Shown: one piece after another, positions 1 through 9,283 of the stretch
Layout: each line of letters starts with the position of its first letter
How positions within the stretch are numbered: position 1 is the first letter of the stretch
NCBI GenBank assembly: GCA_030147945.1
Contig: JASBUL010000125.1
Location: 1 to 64,000, forward strand
Direction of reading: 5' to 3'
Length of the DNA stretch: 64,000 nt
DNA from: Oceanococcus sp.
Lineage (GTDB): Bacteria; Pseudomonadota; Gammaproteobacteria; Nevskiales; Oceanococcaceae
Notes under the pieces: generated by a model
Databases searched by the model: none
The model's input: the letters and a program-made list of their open reading frames with translations, nothing else
Told to the model about the DNA's origin: nothing
Made by a program: the position numbers and the translations under genes

Positions 1-1
1 G

Positions 2-1261
2 AGCGCCCGATTCGGGCGTGGCGGTGCGCTTTTGATGGCCTTGCTTTTCAGTGCGGGCGTGCAGGCGTCAGCTTCGATCAGTGCGGCTGAGCTGGTTCGC
101 GAGGTGTTGCAGCGGCATGCTGGACAGCAGGCTTTGAGCGCAGCTGTTGATGCGGCTGAGTCTCGCATCATGCCGGCAGGGGCCTTGCCGGATCCGATGC
201 TCAGTTGGTCGGTTGCGCCAAACACCATTGGCGATGCGCGCTTCGGTACGCGACAGACCTGGCAATTCAGTCAGGCCTTGCCGTGGCCGGGCAAGTTGGG
301 GCTGGCCCGTGAAGCGGCAGCGGCGGCTCATCAGATGCAGGCCCACGATCTGGCCAGCCTTCAGCTGCAGGTTGCCGAGCACACCCGGCAATACTTCGGG
401 CAGTGGTACTGGGTGGATCAGGCGCTGGCCATCAATGCCGCCAACCAGGCGCTGCTGGGCGAGCTGAGTGCGGTGGCGACACAGCGTTATGCCAGCGGGC
501 AGGGCACCCAGCAAGCGGTGTTGCAGGCCGAGCTGCGGCAGGCCAGCCTGCAACGCGAAAATCTCCAGCTGGAGCAACGCAAGCACAGCCTTCAGGCCGC
601 CATCAACGCCTTGCGTGATCGGCCCTTCGATGCCCCGCTTGCGGCCCCGCAGCCGTGGTCCGAGCCTCCGCCCTTGCCGCCGCTGGATGTCCTGGTGGCC
701 AGCGCTCAGCGGCATCAGCCAGCGCTCAAAGCCCTGGATGCGCGCGAGCAGCAATCACGCCAGCAGCTTGCGCTGGCGCAGCGCGACAGCTTGCCGGATC
801 TGCGCCTGAATCTGGCTCACGTGGGCACCATGGACCCAGCGGAGAAACGTTTGCAGGCCGGCATCAGCCTCAACCTGCCGCTCAACTTCGCGCGCCGACG
901 TCATCAGGTCGATGCGGCCGAAGCCCAGATCCAGCAGGCGCGCTGGGCTCAGCGTGATGTGGCTGCGCAACTTGCGGCCGCGGTGGCCCAGGCCTACAGC
1001 CAGGTGCAGCAGTCGCGCCAAACCATCGCCCTGTATCAATCCGATCTGTTGCCGTTGGCGGAACAGAACTTGAGCGCAGCGCGCGCTGACTGGCGCAGCG
1101 GTGCGGGTGATTTTCAAGCCGTGATCGACGCCGAACAGCAGCTGCTGGCCACCCGGTTGGGTATCCAGCGCGCCCGCGTTGATGAATGGTCGGCACGCGC
1201 CACGCTGGCGCGCCAGGTGGCCGACCCCGATTTGAATCTGTTTGAGGAGACTCAGCCATGA
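2..1261 (+). CDS. TolC-family outer membrane efflux protein (CusC/CzcC type), 5' end cut by window edge
   Basis: Outer membrane channel of a tripartite heavy-metal RND exporter. About 420 residues are visible. The reading frame is open to base 2 and its first residues (Arg-Phe-Gly-Arg, then a Leu/Ala/Gly-rich stretch ending QASA) read as a signal peptide, so the true start is probably upstream of the window; the in-window TTG/ATG at 32/35 would cut the signal peptide. The body has the long Ala/Gln/Leu-rich helices and duplicated repeat of OEP proteins, including MPAGALPDPML near the N-terminus and QVQQSRQTIALY in the second half. The stop overlaps the adaptor gene by 4 bp, marking an operon with the two genes downstream. 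Copper specificity is inferred from those neighbours, not from this protein. Confidence 0.9.
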   Translation, partial: SARFGRGGALLMALLFSAGVQASASISAAELVREVLQRHAGQQALSAAVDAAESRIMPAGALPDPMLSWSVAPNTIGDARFGTRQTWQFSQALPWPGKLGLAREAAAAAHQMQAHDLASLQLQVAEHTRQYFGQWYWVDQALAINAANQALLGELSAVATQRYASGQGTQQAVLQAELRQASLQRENLQLEQRKHSLQAAINALRDRPFDAPLAAPQPWSEPPPLPPLDVLVASAQRHQPALKALDAREQQSRQQLALAQRDSLPDLRLNLAHVGTMDPAEKRLQAGISLNLPLNFARRRHQVDAAEAQIQQARWAQRDVAAQLAAAVAQAYSQVQQSRQTIALYQSDLLPLAEQNLSAARADWRSGAGDFQAVIDAEQQLLATRLGIQRARVDEWSARATLARQVADPDLNLFEETQP

Positions 1262-2991
1262 GTTTGCGTCATGTGATGGCCGCTTTGGTCTTGTTGTTGG
1301 TGGGCGCAGGTGCGGGTTTGTGGTTCGGCGCTGCGCCGCAGGATTCGGCGGCAGCTGTGGGGGACGGGCCGTGTGCCGGCGGAGCGCAGCCTGTGCACTG
1401 GGCTGCGCCGATGGATCCGAGCTATCAGCGCAAGGCCCCGGGCAAGTCTCCCATGGGCATGGATCTGGTCCCGGTGTGCGCCGAGGGCGGCTCTGGCGGT
1501 GGTGTGGATGTCCGCATCGATGCCCATGTGGTCAACAATCTTGGCCTGCGAACGGGTGTGGTCGAGCGCGGCGCGCTGCCGCGTGATATCGCGGCTGTCG
1601 GCGTTGTGAGTTACGACGAAAACAGTTTTCAGATGATTCACGCGCGGGCCGAGGGCTGGCTGGAAAATCTGGCTGTGGAAAGTGAAGGCGCACGGGTTGA
1701 GCGCGATCAGGCGTTGTACGCCCTGTTTTCGCCCAAGCTGGTGGCCGCGGAGCAGGAATATCTGAGCGCCGGTCGATCACAACGTCCGGCGCTGGTCGCG
1801 GCGGCCGCCGAGCGTCTGCTGGCCTTGGGTTACAGCCGCGAGCAGATTGCCGCACTTGAGCGTCGCGGTACCCCGGACAAGCATCTGCTGCGTCGTGCGC
1901 AAAGTGATGCGGTGGTGTCCATGCTGGGGGTGCGTGACGGACAGTTTGTCTCGCCCGGGACCCACATGATGACGCTGGCCAGCCTCAACACGGTGTGGGT
2001 GCTGGTGGACGTGATGGAACGTGATGCTGCCCATTTGCGCCTGGGGCTTGAAGCCAGCGCGCAGTTTGATGCGTGGCCGGGGCGGCGCTGGCAGGGGCGG
2101 GTCGAGCATGTTTACCCGAGTCTCGATGCGGTCACACGCACGCTGCGTGTGCGGCTGGTGTTTGACAACAGCGATGGCGCATTGCGGCCCAACATGTTTG
2201 CCCGTGCGACCATCCATGCCACGCCGCTGGCCGATGTGCTCAGCGTGCCCGCCGCAGCGGTCATCCGCAGCGGCCATGGGCAACGCGTCGTGCGGCGTAT
2301 CGAGGCCGGCGGCTTCGATGTTGTGCCGGTTCGCACCGGCGTGCAGGCCGGTGATCGCGTGCAGGTGCTCGACGGCTTGCAGGCGGGCGATGAAGTGGTG
2401 GTGTCGGGGCAGTTCCTGATCGACTCAGAGGCCAATCTGGATGCCGAGGCCTTGCGCCTGAAAGCGGCCCATCCGCAGGGGCGTACGCGCGCGGTGATCA
2501 ACGCGCTGGATACCGCGGCGCGCCGCATCACCCTGCGCCACGAGGCGATCCAGCCGATGGGTGAGCAAGGGCTGTCGATGCCGGGCATGACCATGCCGTT
2601 CGAGCTGGCGGTTGATGCCGACGGTTTTGAGCCGGGTGACCGGGTTGAGGTGGTGGTGCGCCAGCCCGGCCCCGGGCGTTTTGAGGTGGTGCAGCTGGAC
2701 GCGTTGGCGGACCAGCCCCACGCCGGACATGATCACGCGGCCATGCATGGCAAGACGGCGTCCGCTGAGCGGGGCGATCTGACCCGTGGCCGGGTGGTGT
2801 CCATCGAGCCGCAGCGGCGCCGTGTGACCCTGCAGCATGAGGCGATTGAATCGGTCGGCATGGCGGCCATGACCATGCCCTTTGCCTGGGCTCCGGGGCT
2901 GCCCATTCCGGACCTTGAGCCGGGTGATGAGGTACGCTTCAGCATCGACCCCGAGACCATGCAGATCGACCATCTGGAGCTGGCGCCATGA
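1258..2991 (+). CDS. cusB: CusB-like RND periplasmic adaptor with two C-terminal CusF-like copper-binding domains
   Basis: Membrane fusion protein linking the pump to the outer membrane channel; 577 residues against roughly 400 for E. coli CusB. Order: N-terminal membrane anchor (residues 8-25), heavy-metal-binding segment with PMDPSYQRKAPGKSPMGMDL (Met52, Met66, Met68 in positions like the three Cu-binding Met of CusB), hairpin/lipoyl/beta-barrel core (about 80-400), then two tandem CusF-like beta-barrel domains. In these the expected His and Met-Thr-Met ligands are present (His428, Met444, Met446; His527, Met538, Met540), but the Trp of E. coli CusF is Met in both (Met441, Met535). A His-rich linker (His488, 491, 493, 497) joins them. 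Overlaps both neighbours by 4 bp. The metal is most likely Cu(I)/Ag(I), inferred from these ligands. Confidence 0.92.
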   Translation: MSLRHVMAALVLLLVGAGAGLWFGAAPQDSAAAVGDGPCAGGAQPVHWAAPMDPSYQRKAPGKSPMGMDLVPVCAEGGSGGGVDVRIDAHVVNNLGLRTGVVERGALPRDIAAVGVVSYDENSFQMIHARAEGWLENLAVESEGARVERDQALYALFSPKLVAAEQEYLSAGRSQRPALVAAAAERLLALGYSREQIAALERRGTPDKHLLRRAQSDAVVSMLGVRDGQFVSPGTHMMTLASLNTVWVLVDVMERDAAHLRLGLEASAQFDAWPGRRWQGRVEHVYPSLDAVTRTLRVRLVFDNSDGALRPNMFARATIHATPLADVLSVPAAAVIRSGHGQRVVRRIEAGGFDVVPVRTGVQAGDRVQVLDGLQAGDEVVVSGQFLIDSEANLDAEALRLKAAHPQGRTRAVINALDTAARRITLRHEAIQPMGEQGLSMPGMTMPFELAVDADGFEPGDRVEVVVRQPGPGRFEVVQLDALADQPHAGHDHAAMHGKTASAERGDLTRGRVVSIEPQRRRVTLQHEAIESVGMAAMTMPFAWAPGLPIPDLEPGDEVRFSIDPETMQIDHLELAP

Positions 2992-5900
2992 TTGCGCGCA
3001 TCATCGACTGGTCGGTGCACAACCGGCCGCTGGTGTTGCTGGCCGCCCTGTTTCTGGTTGCGGCCGGGCTGCTGGCGCTCAAGGACACGGCGGTGGATGC
3101 CATTCCGGATCTGTCCGATGTGCAGGTCATCATCCGTACTCCGTTTGCCGGGCAGGCACCGCGGGTGGTCGAGGAGCAGGTCACCTATCCCTTGTCCACC
3201 GCCATGCTGGCGGTGCCCGGGGCCGCGTCGGTGCGGGGCTATTCGTTCTTCGGGGATTCCTACGTGTACATCCTGTTCGAGGACGGCACGGATCCGTACT
3301 GGGCGCGCTCACGGGTGCTGGAATCGCTGTCCCAGGTGGCGCCCAATCTGCCGGATGCGGCACGTCCCGCGCTGGGCCCGGATGCCACCGGGGTGGGCTG
3401 GGTTTACGAGTACGCCCTGGTTGACCGCAGCGGGCAGCATGATCTGTCGCAGCTGACTTCCTTGCAGAACTGGTTTCTGAAGTACGAACTGCAGACGGTT
3501 GAAGGGGTGGCTGAAGTGGCCACCGTGGGCGGCATGGTGCGGCAGTATCAGGTGGTGGTGGACCCCGATCGCCTGCGTGCGCTGAACATGCCTCTGGCAC
3601 AGGTGCGCAAAGCCATTCAGTCTGCCAATCAGGAGGCCGGCGGCGCCGTGGTGGAAATGGCGGAGGCCGAATACATGGTGCGCGCCACCGGCTATCTGCG
3701 CGGTGTTGACGATCTCAAAGCGATTCCGCTGCGCAGCACGACCGATGGCGTGGTGGTGAGTCTGGCCGATGTGGCCGAGATCCAGATCGGGCCTCAGCTC
3801 AGGCGTGGTATCGCCGAGCTCAACGGTCAGGGTGAGGTGGTTGGCGGGATCATCGTGATGCGTTACGGCGGCAACGCGCAGGCCACCATCGAGCGGGTCA
3901 AGCACAAGCTTGAACAGCTCAGTTCGAGCCTGCCTGACGGGGTGGAAGTGGTGCCGGTGTATGACCGCTCCGAGCTGATCGGGCGGGCGGTCGACAATCT
4001 GTATCGCACCTTGCTGGAAGAATTTCTGGTGGTGGCCCTGGTCTGCGCGGTGTTCCTGTTCCACCTGCGTTCGGCCCTGGTCGCCATTGTCAGCCTGCCG
4101 GTGGGCATTCTGGTCGCGTTTCTGATCATGCGCTGGCAGGGGCTCAACGCCAACATCATGTCGCTGGGCGGCATTGCCATTGCCATTGGTGCGATGGTCG
4201 ATGCGGCCATCGTGATGATCGAGAACCTGCACAAGCACATGGAGCGAAAAGACGATGCGCGCACGCACTGGCAGCGCGTGGTCGAGGCCTCCAGCGAGGT
4301 TGGGCCGCCGCTGTTCTTTTCCCTGCTCATCATCACCCTGAGCTTTCTGCCGGTGTTCACGCTGGAAGCGCAGGAGGGGCGTCTTTTCACACCGCTGGCG
4401 TACACCAAAACCTATGCCATGGCAGTCTCGGCGGGTCTGGCCATCACCCTGGTGCCGGTGCTCATGGGTTATTTCGTGCGCGGACGCATACGCGCGGAAC
4501 AGGACAACCCGATCAACCGCATCTTGATGAGGCTCTACACCCCGGTGATTCGGACGTTGCTGCGGGCGCCATGGCTGGTGGTTGGCGGCGGGGCGCTGGC
4601 CGTGCTGGCCACGCTGTACCCGGCCACCCGGCTGGGTTCGGAGTTCATGCCGCCGCTGGATGAGGGTGACTGGATGTATATGCCCACCACCCGCCCTGGC
4701 ATCTCGATTGGCAAGGCCCGCCAGGTGCTGCAGCAGACCGACAAGCTGATCAAATCGGTGCCGGAGGTGGATACCGTGTTCGGCAAAATCGGGCGTGCCG
4801 AGACCGCCACGGATCCGGCGCCGCTGACCATGATCGAGACCACCATCACCTTCAAACCGCAGAGTGAATGGCGCGAAGGCATGACCCTGCAGGACATCCG
4901 TGAAGAGATCAAACAGCGGGTTCAGCTGCCGGGGGTGACCAACGCCTGGGTGATGCCGATCAAGACCCGCATCGACATGCTTGCCACCGGCATCAAAACG
5001 CCGGTCGGGATCAAGATCGGTGGATCCGATCTGGCCCAGATTCAGGCTATTGGTCGTTCGCTGGAGGCCCTGCTGCCGCAGCTGCCGGGCACTGCCAGTG
5101 TGTACGCCGAACGCGTTGCTGGCGGGCGTTACATCACGGTGGATATCGATCGCCAGCGGGCTGGTCGCCTGGGCCTCAATATCGATGATGTGCAAGCCGT
5201 GGTGCGCAGTGCGATCGGTGGCATGAATGTGACGCAGACGGTGGAAGGTCTGGAGCGCTATCCGGTGAATCTGCGTTACCCGCAGAGCCTGCGCGATTCG
5301 GTGCAGGCAATAGACGCCTTGCCGATCGTGACGCCGGGTGGGGCACAGGTCGCGCTGGGTGATGTGGCCGAGGTGCGGGTGGAGGACGGCCCGCCGATGA
5401 TCAAGAGCGAGAATGCCCGTCTGTCAGGCTGGGTTTTTGTCGACATCCAGGGCCGTGATGTGGGCTCCTACGTGCGCGAAGCTCAGGCCCTGGTCGAGCG
5501 TGAACTCAAGCTGCCGCCGGGTTACGCACTGAGCTGGTCGGGGCAATACGAGTACATGCAACGGGCCAAGCAGAAGCTTGCGCTGGTGGTGCCGGCGACC
5601 CTGGCGGTGATCACCTTGCTGTTGTTCCTGGCTTTTCGCAGCTTCGCCCAGGTCGCGATTATCCTCGGCACCGTACCGCTGGCACTGATCGGCGGGGTGT
5701 GGTTGCTGTTTGCGCTGGGCTATCCCCTGTCGGTGGCCGTTGGGGTCGGGTTCATAGCGCTGGCCGGCGTTGCGGTGGAGATCGGTGTGGTGATGCTGGT
5801 GTACCTGAACATGGCCCGCGCGCGGCTGATCGAAGACAGCCGTGAACGTGGCTACGCGCCCACGCTTGAAGACTGGCGTCAGGCGGTTGCGGACGGTGCC

Positions 5901-6110
5901 CGTCTGCGCCTGCGTCCGGTGGTGATGACCACCGCCACGCTGATTTTCGGGCTACTGCCGGTGATGCTGAGCAGCGGAACCGGCTCGGAGATCATGCACC
6001 GCATCGCCGCGCCATTGTTCGGCGGGGCCATCAGCGCGCTGCTGCTGAGTTTGCTGGTGATGCCCTGCGTTTATTTGCTGTGGGTCACGCGTGGGGCGCG
6101 GCGCGAGTGA
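2988..6110 (+). CDS. cusA: CusA-type heavy-metal efflux RND pump
   Basis: Inner-membrane proton-driven pump exporting Cu(I)/Ag(I) from periplasm or cytoplasm through the adaptor and outer membrane channel. Length 1040 is standard for the HME-RND family. It has the N-terminal helix, two large periplasmic loops, and the transmembrane segment with IGAMVDAAIVMIEN. The three methionines that form the metal site in E. coli CusA (573, 623, 672) have counterparts at Met565, Met615 and Met664 with identical spacing (50 and 49), in MYMPTT, LTMIET and RIDMLATG. This points to monovalent copper/silver rather than Zn/Co/Cd. Last gene of the operon; an inverted repeat follows at 6121-6150. Confidence 0.96.
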   Translation: MIARIIDWSVHNRPLVLLAALFLVAAGLLALKDTAVDAIPDLSDVQVIIRTPFAGQAPRVVEEQVTYPLSTAMLAVPGAASVRGYSFFGDSYVYILFEDGTDPYWARSRVLESLSQVAPNLPDAARPALGPDATGVGWVYEYALVDRSGQHDLSQLTSLQNWFLKYELQTVEGVAEVATVGGMVRQYQVVVDPDRLRALNMPLAQVRKAIQSANQEAGGAVVEMAEAEYMVRATGYLRGVDDLKAIPLRSTTDGVVVSLADVAEIQIGPQLRRGIAELNGQGEVVGGIIVMRYGGNAQATIERVKHKLEQLSSSLPDGVEVVPVYDRSELIGRAVDNLYRTLLEEFLVVALVCAVFLFHLRSALVAIVSLPVGILVAFLIMRWQGLNANIMSLGGIAIAIGAMVDAAIVMIENLHKHMERKDDARTHWQRVVEASSEVGPPLFFSLLIITLSFLPVFTLEAQEGRLFTPLAYTKTYAMAVSAGLAITLVPVLMGYFVRGRIRAEQDNPINRILMRLYTPVIRTLLRAPWLVVGGGALAVLATLYPATRLGSEFMPPLDEGDWMYMPTTRPGISIGKARQVLQQTDKLIKSVPEVDTVFGKIGRAETATDPAPLTMIETTITFKPQSEWREGMTLQDIREEIKQRVQLPGVTNAWVMPIKTRIDMLATGIKTPVGIKIGGSDLAQIQAIGRSLEALLPQLPGTASVYAERVAGGRYITVDIDRQRAGRLGLNIDDVQAVVRSAIGGMNVTQTVEGLERYPVNLRYPQSLRDSVQAIDALPIVTPGGAQVALGDVAEVRVEDGPPMIKSENARLSGWVFVDIQGRDVGSYVREAQALVERELKLPPGYALSWSGQYEYMQRAKQKLALVVPATLAVITLLLFLAFRSFAQVAIILGTVPLALIGGVWLLFALGYPLSVAVGVGFIALAGVAVEIGVVMLVYLNMARARLIEDSRERGYAPTLEDWRQAVADGARLRLRPVVMTTATLIFGLLPVMLSSGTGSEIMHRIAAPLFGGAISALLLSLLVMPCVYLLWVTRGARRE

Positions 6111-6120
6111 GCGTGAACCG

Positions 6121-6150
6121 CGGCGGTGCGCATGCACGTGCGTACCGCCG
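6121..6150. terminator. Inverted repeat between convergent cusA and response regulator
   Basis: A 12-bp stem (6121-6132 with 6139-6150, one G-U pair on the plus-strand transcript) and a 6-nt loop TGCACG lie in the 53-bp gap between convergent genes. There is no T-tract, so it is a terminator-like hairpin rather than a classical intrinsic terminator. Confidence 0.45.
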
Positions 6151-6163
6151 TGTCGCGGATGTC

Positions 6164-6580
6164 TCACACCTCAAGATCAGGAAAATGCTTGCTCAGCAAT
6201 TCACCGAGTGTTTCACGCGTCAGCGGTTTGGACACGAAATCGGAGATCGCGGCCTTGGAATCGGCCAGTGATTTGTCATCCGGGTTGAGCGAGGTGGTCA
6301 GCATCATCAGCACCACGCCGCCACGCAGGTTGTCGTCGAGCTGCTCGTAAGCCTCAAGGAATTCCCAGCCGTTCATCACCGGCATGTTGATGTCCAGGCA
6401 GATCAGATCCGGCCGGGGCAGCTGGCCATCCACCGGCGTGGTCAGGTACTCCAGCGCCTCCTGGCCGTTGAGTTTGACCACAACCTCCTCGGCGCAGCCC
6501 ATTTCCTCGAACAGCATTTCATGCATGAAGTTGTCGGCTTCATAGTCATCAATCAACAGTACACGCTTCAATTTTTTCAT
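6164..6580 (-). CDS. Single-domain response regulator (CheY/Rcp1-like)
   Basis: Stand-alone receiver domain of 138 residues with no output domain. The acidic pocket is Asp11-Asp12, the phospho-acceptor is Asp63 in CLDINMPVMNG, the switch Thr is in LMMLTT, and the conserved Lys is Lys118 in VSKPL. It starts with ATGA overlapping the stop of the upstream kinase by 4 bp, so it is co-translated and is probably phosphorylated by it. Small receivers of this kind are often paired with phytochrome-type kinases carrying the same HisKA subtype as seen here. The downstream target is not visible; it may pass phosphate onward or act by protein-protein contact. Confidence 0.93.
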   Translation of the reverse strand: MKKLKRVLLIDDYEADNFMHEMLFEEMGCAEEVVVKLNGQEALEYLTTPVDGQLPRPDLICLDINMPVMNGWEFLEAYEQLDDNLRGGVVLMMLTTSLNPDDKSLADSKAAISDFVSKPLTRETLGELLSKHFPDLEV

Positions 6581-8508
6581 CCGTGTTTTATCCCCTGGGG
6601 CGCCACTCTGGCCAGTTCATGCAAGGTGAACACAAAGCGGGAACCCCCGCCCGGTGCGTCTTCGATCCAGATGTTACCGCCATGCATCTCGACGATCTTG
6701 CGGCAGTGCGCCAGACCGATGCCGGTGCCTTCATACTCGTTGCGATTCTGCAGTCGCTGGAAAATCAGAAAGACTTTTTCGCGCGCTTCAGGGGCAATGC
6801 CCAGACCATTGTCGGTGACGGCGAACTGCCAGCCACGCCCGCTGCGCGATGCGTCGATGGAAATGGCCGGCTTGACATCAGGGTGCGTGAACTTGAGCGC
6901 ATTGCCGAGCAAATTCTGGAACAGCAGGCGCACCTCCACGGCATACACATGCAGCGTGGGCAGCGACGCCACCGTGATGCGCGCCTGCTTGCTTTCTATC
7001 GAGGCGTGCAGATCATCCAGCACACCTTGGATCATGCTGGCCAGGTCCACATCTTCCGGTTCGGCCTTTTTGCCGAGGCGGCTGTACTCCAGCAATCCAT
7101 GGATCAGTGCCTGCATGCGCTGACATGAATCCAGGATGAAGGTCAGGCTCTTGTGGCCGCGCTCGTCGAGCTGGTCGGCATAGCGGGTGTTGAGCATGGT
7201 CGAGAAACTGCTGATGGTGCGCACCGGTTCCTGCAGATCGTGCGAGGCGATGTAAGCGAACTGCTCCAGTTCCTTGTTCTTGGCCAGCAGCTGCTCGTTG
7301 CGTTTGCTTACAGCCTCGAGACTGCTTTCCAGCGCGTGGGCCAGTTCGCCGGCTTCAGCCGGCAGCGCGGGCGGGATGCTCAGGGCCGCGTTGTCGACAT
7401 CCAGGTTGCGCACTGATTCGGCGAGTTTTTCGATCGGCTGCACGATTCTTCGGGCCAGGATGATGCCGATAACAAAAGCGCCGCCGGCCAGCGCAATGAT
7501 CAGCACGGCGGCCTGCTTGGCCACGGCCCGCGAGACCACGGTGATGTCCTGAAAACCGTCGGTGACAACGACATACAGGCTGCGTGCGGATTCGGCCGGG
7601 CCGAAACGGATTTTGCGTGAACTCAGCACCTGCTTGTTCTCGGCATCAACCGTCGACAAAGCCGCGCCGCCGGTCTTCATCAACTCGCGCAGCAGCGGGA
7701 AATCGTCCTGGGCTTCGGCCTCGATGCCCTGTTCGAACTCGAATTCGCGGCTGCGCTGCGGATGAACCAGGTAGTGATTGTCGGCATCGACCACGTAATA
7801 GGTCTGGCGCGGGTCCACGCTGGTGGTCAGCTCACGCAGGGCGCTGTTCACCGCCAGGTTGATCACCACAATGCCGAAGACTTCGCCGGTGACCTCATTG
7901 AAGATCGGGGTCGAGGACCGAATGACCGGCACATACGGTTCTTCGATGACACCCTGCTCCCGGTTCAGATTGATCGGCGACAAATCAATCTGGCCTTCCT
8001 CTTTGCGGATGGCAGAGGTGAAGTAGGGTTCCAGGCCCTTTTGCTGCAGAGACTGATCGCCGATGGGCAGGACCTGGCCGGCCTCGACGTCGCGGTCCAC
8101 TCGAACCAGCTCGCGGCCGCCATCGGCCAGCCCGATGAAACGCACCTGGAGGTAGTCCGGCTTGTTGCGAATCACGCCTTCGAAGATGATCTCCAGGCGC
8201 CGCCGCCACAGTGCCAGGGTCGAGCCATCGGTGGCATCCAGTCCATCTGCACCCGCAGAGCTGGAGCGGATGATGCCCTGTATCGGCGGGGTGTTGGCCA
8301 GCAGCAGGGTGTCGCGCATCAGCTCATCCATGCGGCTGACAAACTTGGTGGCCTGGATTTCGGTTTCACGTTCCAGTTCCGCCGATGTGGATTCGATCAG
8401 CACACTGTTGAGACGCGAAAAAATCAGCGCCGAGGCGGCCAGCGCCGTGAGGGTCACGATCAGCACCATTACCAGTGCTAGGCGCGAGGAAATGCTGTTG
8501 CGCGTCAT
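6577..8508 (-). CDS. Membrane sensor histidine kinase (dCache-like sensor, HAMP, HisKA, HATPase_c)
   Basis: Membrane histidine kinase of 643 residues from the ATG at 8508. An open frame extends 20 codons further upstream, but the ATG at 8508 starts with MTRNSISSRLAL directly before the first membrane helix and overlaps the upstream stop as ATGA. Order: TM1 (about 9-30), a large periplasmic Cache-type sensor (35-330) containing YYVVDADNHYLVHPQ, TM2 (about 335-355), HAMP, then HisKA with phospho-acceptor His423 in ASHDLQEP, and an ATPase domain with NLLGNALKFT, DNGLGI and GTGIGLAHC. All kinase boxes look intact. The ligand is unknown. It is in an operon with a sensorless kinase (upstream) and a receiver (downstream). 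Confidence 0.93.
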   Translation of the reverse strand: MTRNSISSRLALVMVLIVTLTALAASALIFSRLNSVLIESTSAELERETEIQATKFVSRMDELMRDTLLLANTPPIQGIIRSSSAGADGLDATDGSTLALWRRRLEIIFEGVIRNKPDYLQVRFIGLADGGRELVRVDRDVEAGQVLPIGDQSLQQKGLEPYFTSAIRKEEGQIDLSPINLNREQGVIEEPYVPVIRSSTPIFNEVTGEVFGIVVINLAVNSALRELTTSVDPRQTYYVVDADNHYLVHPQRSREFEFEQGIEAEAQDDFPLLRELMKTGGAALSTVDAENKQVLSSRKIRFGPAESARSLYVVVTDGFQDITVVSRAVAKQAAVLIIALAGGAFVIGIILARRIVQPIEKLAESVRNLDVDNAALSIPPALPAEAGELAHALESSLEAVSKRNEQLLAKNKELEQFAYIASHDLQEPVRTISSFSTMLNTRYADQLDERGHKSLTFILDSCQRMQALIHGLLEYSRLGKKAEPEDVDLASMIQGVLDDLHASIESKQARITVASLPTLHVYAVEVRLLFQNLLGNALKFTHPDVKPAISIDASRSGRGWQFAVTDNGLGIAPEAREKVFLIFQRLQNRNEYEGTGIGLAHCRKIVEMHGGNIWIEDAPGGGSRFVFTLHELARVAPQGIKHG

Positions 8509-9218
8509 GCGGCGGCCTCCAGCTGAAAATAGGCGCAGGTGCCTTCCTCCTCGGTGGAGGTCAGCCACAGATGGCCGTGATGCAAGCGCACGATTTTGCT
8601 GGCCACGCTCAAGCCCATGCCAAGGCCATCGCCGTAGACGCCCTCGCGGTGCAGGCGGCAGAACACATTGGGCGCACGCTCCAGTCCGCTGGGTGACATG
8701 CCGATGCCGTTGTCACAGACGAAATACGCGTTGGCCTCCTGATCAAAGCCGATGCGGACCTCGCGTGCGGCGTGATCATTGAACAGCAGCGCATTGCTGA
8801 TCAGTTCCAGCAGCAAACGCTCAAGCAGGGCGCGGTCGCCATGGGCGTCCGGCAAGGCATCGGCAATGTGCAGCGTGCAACTCACGTCAGGAAACTTTTC
8901 CCGCACCTGATTGCTAACCTGTTGGGCCAGCTGGGTCAGATCGATACGCTCTGGCTGCAGCGCCGGCTGGCCAAGGCGGGAATAGTGCAACAGCGCATCG
9001 AGCATGCCTTGTGCTTTGCCCGCCAGTTCCGGAATCTGGCGCAGCAGATCCTGTTCGCGGCTGTCCAGCTTGTCGTGGGCGCGGCGATCAAGCATCTTGG
9101 AGAAATGCAGGATGGCGCGCAGCGGGGCATGCAGATCGTGTGCGACCGAATAGGCGAAGGACTCGAGTTCCTTCTCCATGGCTTGCAGCTGGTGTGCTGC
9201 AGTGTGTTCAGAACTCAT
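8505..9218 (-). CDS. Sensorless histidine kinase (HisKA + HATPase_c)
   Basis: A 237-residue cytoplasmic kinase from the ATG at 9218 (MSSEHTAAHQLQAM). The frame runs on to 9314 but the extra 32 residues overlap the divergent gene and look non-coding. It is almost entirely HisKA (His27 in SVAHDLHAPLRA) plus ATPase (LISNALLFND, CDNGIGM, GDGLGMGLSV), with no PAS, GAF or membrane sensor. It overlaps the next kinase by 4 bp. It probably takes its signal from a partner, possibly the membrane kinase or the divergent receiver-GGDEF protein. Its N-terminal 15 residues look like a short coiled coil. Confidence 0.88.
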   Translation of the reverse strand: MSSEHTAAHQLQAMEKELESFAYSVAHDLHAPLRAILHFSKMLDRRAHDKLDSREQDLLRQIPELAGKAQGMLDALLHYSRLGQPALQPERIDLTQLAQQVSNQVREKFPDVSCTLHIADALPDAHGDRALLERLLLELISNALLFNDHAAREVRIGFDQEANAYFVCDNGIGMSPSGLERAPNVFCRLHREGVYGDGLGMGLSVASKIVRLHHGHLWLTSTEEEGTCAYFQLEAAA

Positions 9219-9283
9219 AAGGACCCATGAGCTGATTTGAATGACAACGGTACAATACGCGCCACTGCAGCGGTTACGCACCC

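Noticed and set aside
3309-5195. 628-codon open frame antisense to cusA
   Set aside because: It is a mirror of the strongly coding cusA frame in GC-rich DNA, is rich in His/Gln/Arg without domains, and cusA motifs are intact.
9219-9283. Promoter with TACAAT at 9251-9256 for the receiver-GGDEF gene
   Set aside because: The -10 looks good but no -35 fits at 16-18 bp, so I leave it unlisted.
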